Shown: positions 24,476-32,559 of the stretch, in pieces | Layout: every line of letters begins with the position of its first letter | How positions within the stretch are numbered: the first letter of the stretch is position 1 | NCBI RefSeq assembly: GCF_030678875.1 | Contig: NZ_JAUUDS010000001.1 | Location: 992,001 to 1,056,000 of the forward strand | Direction of reading: 5' to 3' | Length of the DNA: 64,000 bases | DNA from: Sphingomonas aurea | GTDB lineage: Bacteria; Pseudomonadota; Alphaproteobacteria; Sphingomonadales; Sphingomonadaceae | The notes under the pieces: generated by a model | What the model was told of the DNA's origin: nothing | Databases searched by the model: none | Seen by the model: only the letters and a program-made list of their open reading frames with translations | Program-made: the position numbers and the translations under genes

Positions 24476-25171
24476 TCAAGCCCGGTCGCGCTCCGCCCCG
24501 GCACCGGCCTGCTGCTCGGCCAGCAGCGCGTCCAGCCGCTTGCGCAGCTGCTCCACCTCGCAGCGCAGCAGCTCGGTCTTCTGGGTCACGGGATCGAAAT
24601 TCTCGGAGCATTTGGTGCCATAGGGCAGGAAGTCGGGCTTGGGCGACGCCCCGCCCTCCACCACCGTCGGGCGGGCCGGGATGCCAACCATGACCGCGCC
24701 GTCCGGCACCTCGCGCGTCACCACCGCATTGGCGCCGATCCGTGCACCGCGCCCGACCGTGATCGGCCCCAGCACCTGCGCGCCCGACCCCACGATCGCG
24801 CCGTCGAGCAGCGTCGGGTGCCGCTTGCCACCGACGCCATTGTCGGGGCTGGTCCCGCCCAGCGTCACGCACTGATAGATGGTCACGTCGTCGCCGATCA
24901 CCGCCGTCTCGCCGATCACCACGAAACCATGGTCGATGAAGAAGTTCCGCCCGATCGTCGCGCCAGGATGGATGTCGATCGCGGTCCAGGCACGGGTCGT
25001 GTGGTTGACGATGCGCGCCATCAGGAACAGCCGCGCGCGGAACAGCCGATGCGCGATCCGGTGCCCGGCGAGCGCCCACACGCCCGGATAGGTCAGCACC
25101 TCCGCGCGGCTGCGCGGCGCAGGGTCGCGGGCGCGGATCGAATCGAGATAGGCGACGAGGCGGCTCGGCAT
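24476..25171 (-). CDS. cysE: Serine O-acetyltransferase
   Basis: A 231-residue short-type (EpsC-like) serine acetyltransferase. The N-terminal helix segment RARDPAPRSRAEVLTYPGVW precedes hexapeptide repeats. IDIHPGATIGRNFFIDHG and TLGGTSPDNGVGGKRHPTL hold the active-site His/Asp and the CoA site. The protein ends in a helical extension (KTELLRCEVEQLRKRL) that may form a coiled coil. It makes O-acetylserine for cysteine synthesis. GAGGGAAA precedes the chosen ATG. It is divergent from a sulfite-exporter-type permease. Confidence 0.93.
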   Translation of the reverse strand: MPSRLVAYLDSIRARDPAPRSRAEVLTYPGVWALAGHRIAHRLFRARLFLMARIVNHTTRAWTAIDIHPGATIGRNFFIDHGFVVIGETAVIGDDVTIYQCVTLGGTSPDNGVGGKRHPTLLDGAIVGSGAQVLGPITVGRGARIGANAVVTREVPDGAVMVGIPARPTVVEGGASPKPDFLPYGTKCSENFDPVTQKTELLRCEVEQLRKRLDALLAEQQAGAGAERDRA

Positions 25172-25322
25172 AGAAATTTTCCCTCGCGCGTTCCCGATCG
25201 CGCGTGCCTGCATCTAGGCACGCACTCCATCAGCGGCAATGGCCGGGCTGCGGCCACCATAAAGCCTATCTATCTTGTAGAGTTTGGCCGGGTCGGTCAT
25301 GTTCGATTATGAAAGGAATTTC

Positions 25323-26090
25323 ATGCCCGACTTATCCAGCCTCGATCTCGCGCAAGTCCTGCCGTTCGTCCTGATCGGTTTCGCCGCGCAGGTGGTCGAC
25401 GGCGCGCTCGGCATGGCGTTCGGCGTCATCTCGAACACCGCGCTATTGTGGATCGGCGTTCCGCCTGCCGCGGCGTCTGCCGGGGTGCATACGGTCGAAG
25501 CCTTCACGACCGCCGTGTCCGGGATCAGCCATGTCGCGCACCGCAACGTCAACTGGCGGCTGTTCTTCCGCATCATGATCCCCGGCGTGATCGGCGGCGT
25601 GCTCGGCGCCTATGTGCTGTCGAACATCGACGCCGCCGTCGCCAAGCCTTTCATCCTCGCCTATCTGGTCGCGATCGGCGGCTATCTTCTGTGGCGGGGC
25701 CTGCGTTATCCGCCGACCCAGCGCGAGCCCAAGGTGGTCGAGCCGCTGGGGCTGGTCGGCGGCTTTCTCGACGCGGCGGGCGGCGGCGGATGGGGCCCAG
25801 TGGTGACGTCGAACCTGCTGGTGCAGGGCGCATCCCCGCGTACCACGATCGGATCGGTCAACACCGCCGAGTTCTTCCTGACGGTGACGATCTCGGTTAC
25901 CTTCCTGACCCAGCTCGGCTGGGCGGCCTTCACCATGGCGACGGTCGGGCTGCTGATCGGCGGCGTGCTGGCGGCGCCGTTCGGCGCGATGCTGGCCAAG
26001 CGGGTGCCCGCCAAGACGCTGATGCTGCTGGTCGGCACCGTCCTGATCGTGACCAGCCTGTTCGGCTTGTGGCGCGCGCTGCACGGGTAA
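25323..26090 (+). CDS. TauE/SafE-family sulfite/sulfonate exporter-type permease
   Basis: A 255-residue membrane protein with about seven helices. The repeated motif is visible as GFAAQVVDGALGMAFGVISN near residue 17 and GFLDAAGGGGWGPVVTSNLL near residue 148. These are the paired G-x-x-x-G segments of TauE/SafE carriers, which move sulfite, sulfoacetate or other organic anions. Divergence from cysE supports a sulfur role. The ATG at 25323 has AAAGGAA upstream, while the frame also opens earlier at 25284. Confidence 0.87.
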   Translation: MPDLSSLDLAQVLPFVLIGFAAQVVDGALGMAFGVISNTALLWIGVPPAAASAGVHTVEAFTTAVSGISHVAHRNVNWRLFFRIMIPGVIGGVLGAYVLSNIDAAVAKPFILAYLVAIGGYLLWRGLRYPPTQREPKVVEPLGLVGGFLDAAGGGGWGPVVTSNLLVQGASPRTTIGSVNTAEFFLTVTISVTFLTQLGWAAFTMATVGLLIGGVLAAPFGAMLAKRVPAKTLMLLVGTVLIVTSLFGLWRALHG

Positions 26091-26104
26091 GCTAATCGCC
26101 GCCA

Positions 26105-27007
26105 ATGGCCGCGACCTATCTGCCCACGCTGAAGCAGCTCCAATACCTGGTGGCGCTGCGCGACCACGGCCATTTCGGCCGCGCTGCGGAGGCGTGCTTC
26201 GTCACCCAGTCGACGCTGTCGGCCGGCCTGCGCGATCTGGAGACGCTGATCGGCGTCGTGCTGGTCGAGCGGACCCGCCGCGTCGTCCGCTTCACGCCGC
26301 TGGGCGAGCGGATCGTCGCCAAGGCGCGCAAGGTCCTGCGCGAGGCGGAGGAGTTGGGCGACATGGCCCGCGCCGCCGGCCGCCCGCTGACCGGCGAGAT
26401 GCGAATGAGTGTGATCCCGACCATCGCCCCCTTCATGCTGCCGCGCATCCTGCCCCGGCTGCGCGCCGACTATCCCGAACTCCGCCTCTTCCTGCGCGAG
26501 GAATCGAGCGCGCAGGCGTGCGAGGGGCTGCACGCCGGGCGCACCGACTGCGTCCTCCTCGCCCTGCCTTTCGGCTGCGGCGAAGTCGCGACCGCGCCGC
26601 TGTTCGACGACCGGCTGTTCGTCGCCTTCCAGACCCGAGGCGACGAGCCCGCGCCCGCCACCATCGACGCCGACGCGATCGACGCCGCCAGCCTGCTGCT
26701 GCTGGAGGACGGCCACTGCCTGAAGGACCACGCGCTTGCCGCCTGTAACCGGCCGGAATTGCGCGCGGAGGCGACGATGCTCGGCACCTCGCTCCACACC
26801 ATCGTCCAGATGGTCGACAATGGTCTGGGCGTGACCGTCCTGCCGGAAATGGCGCTGAAGGCCGGCATCCTCGATCATACCAGCATCACTGCCCGGCCGC
26901 TCGCGGCCGACAATGCGGTGCGCAGCGTCGCCCTGGTCTGGCGCCGCGCCTCTCCGCGGGAGAGCGATTTTCGCCTGCTGGCGGGCGTCCTGGCGGAAAT
27001 CAACTAG
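26105..27007 (+). CDS. oxyR: Hydrogen peroxide-sensing LysR-family regulator OxyR
   Basis: A 300-residue LysR protein. The N-terminal helix-turn-helix includes ALRDHGHFGRAAEACFVTQS and VLVERTRRVVRFTPLGERI, typical of OxyR. EDGHCLKDHALAAC places Cys205 and Cys214 nine residues apart, as Cys199 and Cys208 are in E. coli OxyR, so the peroxide-sensing disulfide should form. It starts 15 bases after the sulfite-exporter-type gene, suggesting co-transcription. No katG or ahpC is seen nearby. Confidence 0.88.
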   Translation: MAATYLPTLKQLQYLVALRDHGHFGRAAEACFVTQSTLSAGLRDLETLIGVVLVERTRRVVRFTPLGERIVAKARKVLREAEELGDMARAAGRPLTGEMRMSVIPTIAPFMLPRILPRLRADYPELRLFLREESSAQACEGLHAGRTDCVLLALPFGCGEVATAPLFDDRLFVAFQTRGDEPAPATIDADAIDAASLLLLEDGHCLKDHALAACNRPELRAEATMLGTSLHTIVQMVDNGLGVTVLPEMALKAGILDHTSITARPLAADNAVRSVALVWRRASPRESDFRLLAGVLAEIN

Positions 27008-27038
27008 GCTCGGCGCGGGGGCGGTCGGGCGGCGCGCG

Positions 27039-27063
27039 GGAACCATCTGCCTCACCGCGCGTG
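27039..27063 (+). promoter_or_regulatory. EcfG-type (general stress) promoter-like sequence
   Basis: GGAAC at 27039-27043 is followed after 16 bases by CGTG at 27060-27063. The alphaproteobacterial EcfG consensus is GGAAC-N16/17-CGTT, so one base differs. It lies 34 bases before the fasciclin gene start. Confidence 0.35.
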
Positions 27064-27096
27064 AATGACAGGCAATTCATAAGCCGGAGTAACGCG

Positions 27097-27744
27097 ATGC
27101 GTTCGACTGTTTTCCTGACCCCCGCCCTCCTTGCCGCGACCCTCGTGGCGGTCCCTGCCGCCGCGCAGACGGGCGCCCCCACCACCCAGACGCCGGCGGC
27201 CAACTCCGGCGTCGTACCGCCCGGCGCGCCCGGCACCGCTGCGCCGGCGATCGGCACGCCGCCCGCGCCCGCGACGACGACGCCCGCCGCCTCCACCACC
27301 ATCGCCGCCGCGATCGCCGCCTCGCCCGACCACAAGACGCTCCAGCGCCTGATCGTCGCGGCCAAGCTGGAGCCGACGCTGTCCGGCCCCGGGCCGTACA
27401 CGGTCTTCGCGCCAAAGGACTCGGCCTTCGCGCTGCTGCCCGCCGGCACGCTCGACACGCTGCTCGCTCCGGCCAACGTCGCCAGCCTGACCACGATCCT
27501 GAAGAACCATGTCGTCGCGGGTGCGATGACGTCCGACCAGCTGCGCGCCGCGATCACCTCCGGCGGCGGCAAGGCGACGCTCGCCACGCTATCGGGCCAG
27601 TCGATCACCGCCTCGCTGGAAGGACAGGCGATCCTCTTGACCGACGCAGTCGGCAACAAGAGCTATATCGACAAGCCGGACCTGAAGCAGAGCAACGGCG
27701 TGATCCACTCGACCAACGGCATCAGCCTGCCTAAGCTCGGCTGA
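27097..27744 (+). CDS. Secreted fasciclin-domain protein
   Basis: A 215-residue secreted protein. Its signal peptide (MRSTVFLTPALLAATLVAVP, ending AAAQ) is followed by a Pro/Ala/Thr-rich linker and one fasciclin domain: TLQRLIVAAKLEPTLSGPGP, YTVFAPKDSAFALLPAGTLD, LKNHVVAGAMTSDQL and the closing SNGVIHSTNGISLPK. FAS1 domains mediate adhesion or matrix interactions. The chosen ATG has CGGAG upstream. An EcfG-like promoter precedes it and a hairpin terminator follows. Confidence 0.88.
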   Translation: MRSTVFLTPALLAATLVAVPAAAQTGAPTTQTPAANSGVVPPGAPGTAAPAIGTPPAPATTTPAASTTIAAAIAASPDHKTLQRLIVAAKLEPTLSGPGPYTVFAPKDSAFALLPAGTLDTLLAPANVASLTTILKNHVVAGAMTSDQLRAAITSGGGKATLATLSGQSITASLEGQAILLTDAVGNKSYIDKPDLKQSNGVIHSTNGISLPKLG

Positions 27745-27749
27745 GGTGA

Positions 27750-27775
27750 AACGGGGCGGTCACGGCCGCCCCGTT
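27750..27775. terminator. Hairpin between convergent fasciclin and moaE genes
   Basis: AACGGGGCGG at 27750-27759 pairs with CCGCCCCGTT at 27766-27775 around a 6-base loop. The U-tract is short, so efficiency is uncertain, but the position between two converging genes fits a bidirectional terminator. Confidence 0.55.
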
Positions 27776-27786
27776 CGTCATGCCAA

Positions 27787-28233
27787 TTACCAACGTCGCG
27801 CCGCCACCTCGTCGGTGTCCCGCGCCTCGACCCAGGTCCCGTGCCCCCCGCGCACCTCGCGTTTCCAGAACGGCGCATCAGTCTTCAGCCGGTCGATCAG
27901 GAAGGCGCATGCGTCCAGCGCCGCGCCGCGATGCGGCGCCGCGGTTCCGACGAACACGATCCGCTCCCCCGCCCGCATCGGCCCGACCCGGTGGACGATC
28001 GTCGCCCCGGCCAGCGACCAGCGCGTCACCGCTTCGTCCGCCAGCGTCCTGAGTGCTGCCTCGGTCGCGCCGGGATAATGTTCCAGCTCCAGTGTCTCGA
28101 CCGCGCCCTCGGCACCCGCGTCGGCGCGCACCAGCCCGGTGAAGCTCGCCACCGCCCCTGCGCCCTCCCGCTCGATCAGCGCAAGCTCGGCCGCCACGTC
28201 GATCGGCTCGCGGTCGACGACGACGCGGATCAT
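27787..28233 (-). CDS. moaE: Molybdopterin synthase catalytic subunit MoaE
   Basis: A 148-residue protein. VVVDREPIDVAAELALIERE, VASFTGLVRADA and LELEHYPGATEAALRTLADE are MoaE strands. HRVGPMRAGERIVFVGTAAP HR is followed by FLIDRLKTDAPFWKREV, which carries the catalytic lysine region (K-T-x-A-P-F-W-K). It converts cPMP to molybdopterin with MoaD. Its start overlaps the moaD stop by four bases. Confidence 0.93.
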   Translation of the reverse strand: MIRVVVDREPIDVAAELALIEREGAGAVASFTGLVRADAGAEGAVETLELEHYPGATEAALRTLADEAVTRWSLAGATIVHRVGPMRAGERIVFVGTAAPHRGAALDACAFLIDRLKTDAPFWKREVRGGHGTWVEARDTDEVAARRW

Positions 28234-28487
28234 CCGCCCGTCACCGGCGGAAAGATCGCCACTTCGCCGGCACTGCCAAAGGCCGTGTCGAGCGGCACGA
28301 ACGCCTGATCGACCGCGGCGCGCAACCGCCCGCGATCGGCAAAGGCCTGGGCATGTCCGTCGCTGCGCATCGCCAGCCAGTCGACCAGTTGCGCGACCGT
28401 CGTGACGCCAGCGGGCGGCTCGACCAGTTCCTCGCCGCAGCCGACCCGCTCGCGCACCCAGGCGAAGTAGAGCATCCGCACCGCCAT
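28230..28487 (-). CDS. moaD: Molybdopterin synthase sulfur-carrier subunit MoaD
   Basis: An 85-residue ubiquitin-fold protein beginning MAVRMLYFAWVRERVGCGEE and ending IFPPVTGG. The C-terminal Gly-Gly is the site of thiocarboxylation needed for sulfur delivery. AFVPLDTAFGSAGEVAIFPP is the conserved end of the fold. It lies five bases downstream of pgsA and overlaps moaE. No other molybdenum cofactor gene is seen in the window. Confidence 0.92.
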   Translation of the reverse strand: MAVRMLYFAWVRERVGCGEELVEPPAGVTTVAQLVDWLAMRSDGHAQAFADRGRLRAAVDQAFVPLDTAFGSAGEVAIFPPVTGG

Positions 28488-28492
28488 GCGCG

Positions 28493-29044
28493 TCAGTCCA
28501 TGTGCTTCAGGCCGACGCGCAGGTAATCCCAGCCCGTCACCAGCGTCAGCACCGCCGCGCCCCACAGCGCCGTCAGCCCGACCGTCGCGATCCACGGCGC
28601 CGACGGCACCGCTCCGCCCAGGATCAGCGCACCGAGCGACACCAGCTGCAGCGTCGTCTTCCACTTGGCCAGCTTCGACACGGGCATCGAGACATGCAGC
28701 GGCGCCAGGAACTCGCGCAGACCCGACACCGCGATCTCGCGCAGCAGGATCACCAGCGCCGCGATCAGGTGCAGCCCGGCAATGTCGCGCGTGCCGACCA
28801 GCATCAGGATGACGGCCGCGACCATGATCTTGTCGGCGATCGGGTCCAGGAAGATGCCCAGCCGCGACACCGCGCCGTTGGACCGCGCCAGATAGCCGTC
28901 GAAATAATCGGTGATGCCCATCAGGCAGTAGAGCGCGAAGGCGATCCCGTATCCCAGCGCCCAGCCCGGCCACCACAACAGGCCGACGAGCAGCGGCACC
29001 GCGACGATGCGCGACAGGGTCAACAGGTTGGGCAGGCTTAACAT
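28493..29044 (-). CDS. pgsA: CDP-diacylglycerol-glycerol-3-phosphate 3-phosphatidyltransferase
   Basis: A 183-residue membrane enzyme. The CDP-alcohol phosphatidyltransferase motif D-x2-D-G-x2-A-R-x8-G-x3-D-x3-D is visible as TDYFDGYLARSNGAVSRLGI followed by FLDPIADK. It starts MLSLPNLLTLSRIVAVPLLV, as PgsA proteins do. It makes phosphatidylglycerol phosphate, the first step to phosphatidylglycerol and cardiolipin. The phospholipase D-like gene at 7122 and the mprF/acvB pair at the window end use the same lipid. Confidence 0.93.
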   Translation of the reverse strand: MLSLPNLLTLSRIVAVPLLVGLLWWPGWALGYGIAFALYCLMGITDYFDGYLARSNGAVSRLGIFLDPIADKIMVAAVILMLVGTRDIAGLHLIAALVILLREIAVSGLREFLAPLHVSMPVSKLAKWKTTLQLVSLGALILGGAVPSAPWIATVGLTALWGAAVLTLVTGWDYLRVGLKHMD

Positions 29045-29173
29045 GATGCTGCCACCCCTATCCCGCCAAGCGCCGGGCGGGAACCCCGCGCGACAGGGCG
29101 GCGGGATCGGACGTTGGCAGGTCGGGCGGGCTGGTCTACAAGCGCCCACGGTATACGGCATCAAGGCCATGTC

Positions 29174-30493
29174 ATGATTAATGCGTTGGGGCTGCTGAAG
29201 CGGCGTCGCTTCCTGCCCCTTTTCGTCACCCAGTTTCTCGGTGCGTTCAACGACAATCTGTTCAAGACGTCGATGGTGTTGTTCGCGACCTACGCGATCT
29301 TCAACGACGCGGCGAAGGAAGCCAATTTCAACGCGCTGGCGACGGGGATCGGCATCCTGCCCTTCTTCCTCCTGTCCGCGCTGGCCGGGCAGCTCGCCGA
29401 CAGCCACGACAAGGCGCGGATCATCCGCATCGTCAAGGCGGCGGAGATCGCGATCATGGCGGTCGGCGCGACCGGCCTGATGCTGGCGCGCGGCGGCTTC
29501 ATCAATGCCGGGCTCGCGATGATGCTGGGCGCGGTGCTGCTGCTGGGTATCCACTCGACCTTCTTCGGGCCGATCAAATACGCCATCCTGCCCCAGCATC
29601 TGGCCCCTTGCGACGTGCTGGGCGGCACCGGGCTGGTCGAGGCGGGGACGTATCTCGCGATCCTGGCGGGCACCGTGGTCGCCGGCTGGATTCCGATCGA
29701 GGGCGCGGCGGCGACCGTGCTCGCCATTGCCGTGATCGGCTGGCTGGCCGGACGACAGGTCCCTCCCGCCCCGCGCGAAGGGCCGCCGCTGAAACTGAAC
29801 TACAATCCGCTGACCGCATCGTGGCGGCTAATCTCGGCGACGATGCACATTCCGCGGTTGTTCCTGGCAATCTGCGCGATCAGCTTCTTCTGGACGATCG
29901 GCTCGGTCCTCATCATCGTCTTCCCGCCGCTGGTGAAGAACGTGCTGACCGCCGACGAGCGGGTCGCCAGCGGTGTGATCGCGGTCTTCTCGGTCGGGGT
30001 CGCGATCGGGTCGGTCATCATCAACACGATGCTGAAGGGGCGGATCTCGGCCCGCTACGCCCCCGCCTCCGTGATCGGCATGGGGATATTCGTCGTCCTC
30101 TTCTCGATCCTGGCGCGCAACTGGCAGTCGGCGCCGGCGGGGCAGTTGCTCGGCTGGTCGGCCTTCATGGCCCATCCCGGCGCCCTGGCGGTGCTCGCCA
30201 CGCTGCTGGCGATCGCGGTGACCGGGGGCATGTTCGTCGTGCCGCTCTACGCCTTCCTGACCACGACGGTGGAGAAGGATCAGACGGCACGCACCGTCGC
30301 GGCGAACAATGTCGTCAACGCCGGCGCGATGACGATCGGCGCAATCGTGGTGCTGTTCCTGACCACTGGCCTGGGTGTCTCGTCGGAGAACATGCTGCTG
30401 GTGGTCGCGGGCATGTGCCTGATCTCTGCCGGCATCGCCCAGCGCCTGCACCGCGTCTGCGACCGCGAGGATGCGTGCCTTCCCTGCGGATAG
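29174..30493 (+). CDS. MFS transporter, LplT (lysophospholipid flippase)-like
   Basis: A 439-residue twelve-helix carrier. The start MINALGLLKRRRFLPLFVTQ is followed by FLGAFNDNLFKTSMVLF, the hallmark of LplT and of the transporter half of acyltransferase fusion proteins. IHSTFFGPIKYAILPQHL and GGTGLVEAGTYLAILAGT are further family segments. LplT imports lysophospholipids for re-acylation. Here the acyltransferase domain is absent, as the protein stops after the last helix. ATG 29174 is preferred over the upstream in-frame start at 29114. Confidence 0.85.
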   Translation: MINALGLLKRRRFLPLFVTQFLGAFNDNLFKTSMVLFATYAIFNDAAKEANFNALATGIGILPFFLLSALAGQLADSHDKARIIRIVKAAEIAIMAVGATGLMLARGGFINAGLAMMLGAVLLLGIHSTFFGPIKYAILPQHLAPCDVLGGTGLVEAGTYLAILAGTVVAGWIPIEGAAATVLAIAVIGWLAGRQVPPAPREGPPLKLNYNPLTASWRLISATMHIPRLFLAICAISFFWTIGSVLIIVFPPLVKNVLTADERVASGVIAVFSVGVAIGSVIINTMLKGRISARYAPASVIGMGIFVVLFSILARNWQSAPAGQLLGWSAFMAHPGALAVLATLLAIAVTGGMFVVPLYAFLTTTVEKDQTARTVAANNVVNAGAMTIGAIVVLFLTTGLGVSSENMLLVVAGMCLISAGIAQRLHRVCDREDACLPCG

Positions 30494-30526
30494 GCTTGCC
30501 CCGCTCCCTGCTCCCGCAAAGGCCGA

Positions 30527-30709
30527 TCAGAAGATAAAGCTGTAGAAGCAGACGAAGAACGCCGCGAAGCTCAGTGCGAACAGCTTGAGATCCTGATCGT
30601 CCTCGCGCGTCGCGGGTAGCGCCTTCACCGGCGGCAAGGCGCGGCGCAGCGGATGGCGGGCACCCTCGTTGGTCAGGACCAGGCGTCGGGTCAGGTGGGT
30701 CGTGGACAT
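30527..30709 (-). CDS. Small protein with a C-terminal membrane helix
   Basis: A 60-residue protein. A basic N-terminal half (MSTTHLTRRLVLTNEGARHP) is followed by DDQDLKLFALSFAAFFVCFY and SFIF, one aromatic-rich hydrophobic helix at the very C-terminus. It would be a tail-anchored inner-membrane protein. Function is unknown. A CtrA-like TTAA-N7-TTAG sequence lies just upstream. The codon pattern fits a real gene, but the size makes the call uncertain. Confidence 0.5.
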   Translation of the reverse strand: MSTTHLTRRLVLTNEGARHPLRRALPPVKALPATREDDQDLKLFALSFAAFFVCFYSFIF

Positions 30710-30716
30710 GCCGCCA

Positions 30717-30731
30717 TTAACGTCCCGTTAG
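30717..30731. promoter_or_regulatory. CtrA-box-like sequence before the small membrane protein
   Basis: TTAA at 30717-30720, seven bases, then TTAG at 30728-30731: one base off the TTAA-N7-TTAA box that appears intact before ctrA. A further GGTTAA lies at about 30755. The stretch 30710-31002 holds nothing else I can support; a minus-strand open frame there has an unconvincing composition. Confidence 0.3.
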
Positions 30732-31002
30732 GCATTCGGCGCCAGCACGTATGATGGTTAATCGCTGTGCCGATCCGATACAGCGATCCGATATGTGCCA
30801 AGATGGCAGATCGCCAGACGCGACAATGCCGCCCCGCGGGAGTTCAAGCGGAGCGGCATCGCGACGACGCCCTCGCGCAAGGGTATCGTGAAGGCCCGTC
30901 TCGCCGCGTCTACCCCCATACATGCGGCGACCGACCTGGGCCGACTCGAAACCTACGCCGTCGCAGGCCGCGTCGCCATCCCCATCAGAGTCCCGATCCG
31001 GG

Positions 31003-31482
31003 TCAGAGCCGCGTCGCGAGCAGTGCCGCCAGCGCCTCGCAACCCGCTGCATCATCGGCATCGAAGCGCACAGGCGACGGGCTGTCGAGGTCGATCACCC
31101 CCAGCACCGCATCGTCGCGGACGATGGGCACCACCAGCTCGGACCGGCTCGCCGCGTCGCAGGCGATATGCCCCGGAAAGGCGTGGACATCGGCCACCAG
31201 CTGCGTCGCCCGCGTCGCCGCGGCGGTGCCGCACACCCCCTTGCCCAGCGGAATGCGGATGCACGCCGCCTTGCCCTGGAACGGCCCCAGCACCAGCTCG
31301 CCGTCGACCATCCGGTAGAAGCCGGCCCAGTTCAGGTCGGGCAGATACTGCCACAGCAGCGCCGCGGCGTTGGCCATGTTGGCGATGGCGTCCGCCTCGC
31401 CCGCCGTCACCGCGTCCATCGCCGCCAGCAGGTCGCGATATAGTTCGGCCTTGGAGCCGGCGGTCACATCGAATGCGTACAT
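31003..31482 (-). CDS. msrC: GAF-domain free methionine-(R)-sulfoxide reductase
   Basis: A 159-residue GAF-fold enzyme. PFQGKAACIRIPLGKGVCGT and VADVHAFPGHIACDAASRSE give Cys74, Cys84 and Cys108. E. coli fRMsr has Cys84, Cys94 and Cys118, so the spacing is identical. The protein ends LGVIDLDSPSPVRFD, the usual C-terminal strand. It reduces free Met-(R)-sulfoxide at the expense of thioredoxin. Its start overlaps the arfB stop (TGATG), so it is the last gene of a three-gene run. Confidence 0.9.
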   Translation of the reverse strand: MYAFDVTAGSKAELYRDLLAAMDAVTAGEADAIANMANAAALLWQYLPDLNWAGFYRMVDGELVLGPFQGKAACIRIPLGKGVCGTAAATRATQLVADVHAFPGHIACDAASRSELVVPIVRDDAVLGVIDLDSPSPVRFDADDAAGCEALAALLATRL

Positions 31483-31883
31483 CAGTCCACCTTTATCCGG
31501 CCGCGCCCCGCCTTCACGGCGCTGCGGCCCTTCTTCTCGTCCACCCGCCGTGCCTTGGCGGCCCTGGACGGCTTGGTCTTAACCCGGCGCGCCTCGCGCT
31601 CGCTCGCCTTGGTGAGCAGTTCGGCCAGCCGCTCGCGTGCGTCGGCGCGGTTCGCCTCCTGCGTGCGATAGCGCTTGGCGTTCAGCACCAAGGTGCCGCC
31701 CGCGGTCAGCCGGCTGCCCGCCAGCAGCTTCAGCCGCCGAAACGTCTCGGGATGCAGCCCCAGCCGGTACACGTCGACGCGCAGCTGGCACGCGGTCGCG
31801 ACCTTGTTGACGTTCTGCCCGCCGGGACCGGTCGCCGCGAGGAAGCGTTCCTCCAGCGCGTCCTCGGGCACCGTGACGGTCAT
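31482..31883 (-). CDS. arfB: Ribosome-rescue peptidyl-tRNA hydrolase ArfB (YaeJ)
   Basis: A 133-residue class-I release-factor-like protein. ATGPGGQNVNKVATACQLRV carries the GGQ motif (Gly21-Gly22-Gln23). The C-terminus is a strongly basic tail (EARRVKTKPSRAAKARR and KGRSAVKAGRGRIKV) that in ArfB enters the empty mRNA channel. There is no codon-recognition domain. It releases nascent chains from stalled ribosomes. Its ATG overlaps the stop of the pseudouridine synthase (ATGA). Confidence 0.92.
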   Translation of the reverse strand: MTVTVPEDALEERFLAATGPGGQNVNKVATACQLRVDVYRLGLHPETFRRLKLLAGSRLTAGGTLVLNAKRYRTQEANRADARERLAELLTKASEREARRVKTKPSRAAKARRVDEKKGRSAVKAGRGRIKVD

Positions 31884-32518
31884 CGCCAGTCGCCGAACCG
31901 TTCGGGCAGCGGCGCCTCCGCGCGGATCGGGTCCTTGCCCGCGCGCGGCACGACCAGCTCGGCGGCGTGGAGCATCATGCCCTCCTTGGCCGCGCGGCCA
32001 TAGACCGGATCGCCGACCACCGGCGCGCCAAGCCCGCTGGCGGCATGGACGCGGATCTGGTGCGTCCGCCCGGTCGCCGGCCGGAACTCGACCAGCGTCC
32101 GCTCCCCTCGCGATTCCACCGCGCGCCAGGCGGTGCGTGCCTGCTTGCCCTGCGGATCGGGCACGATCCGCCAGCCCGCCTCGGCGGTGCTGGTCTTGCC
32201 CAGCGCCAGCGCGATCTCGCCCTCGCCCTCGACCACGCCGTCGAGCACCGCCAGATAGCGTTTCTCGACCAGCCCGCCCTCGAACGCCTGCTGGAAGCGC
32301 GCCTGCGCCTTGGGATTACGCGCCAGCAGCAGGCAGCCGCTGGTATCGCGGTCCAGCCGGTGCACCGCACTGGGCCAGCGCCGAAAGCCGAAGCGCAGCG
32401 AATCGAGATGATTCTCCAGGCTGATCGAACCATCACGCGGCGGATCGACCGGCAGCCCGGCGGGCTTGTCGATCACCAGGGCCTCGCCATCGAGGAACAG
32501 GACGCGGTCACCATGCAT
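31880..32518 (-). CDS. RluA-family pseudouridine synthase
   Basis: A 212-residue enzyme. ALVIDKPAGLPVDPPRDGSI is motif I, and AVHRLDRDTSGCLLLARNPK holds the catalytic Asp56. KRYLAVLDGVVEGEGEI and ATGRTHQIRVHAASGLGAPV complete the fold. There is no S4 domain. RluA-type enzymes modify U in 23S rRNA and tRNA; the site is not predictable here. The frame extends upstream to 32977, but that part overlaps the opposite VanY gene and is ignored. Confidence 0.88.
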   Translation of the reverse strand: MHGDRVLFLDGEALVIDKPAGLPVDPPRDGSISLENHLDSLRFGFRRWPSAVHRLDRDTSGCLLLARNPKAQARFQQAFEGGLVEKRYLAVLDGVVEGEGEIALALGKTSTAEAGWRIVPDPQGKQARTAWRAVESRGERTLVEFRPATGRTHQIRVHAASGLGAPVVGDPVYGRAAKEGMMLHAAELVVPRAGKDPIRAEAPLPERFGDWR

Positions 32519-32559
32519 GCCGCGCTCCTTGCCACCGCGCCGCCCCGCATGCCAGAGGC

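Noticed and set aside
30717..31061. 114-residue minus-strand open frame
   Set aside because: No ribosome site or family resemblance; it contains a run of Asp/Gly/Arg typical of chance frames. The region is treated as intergenic.
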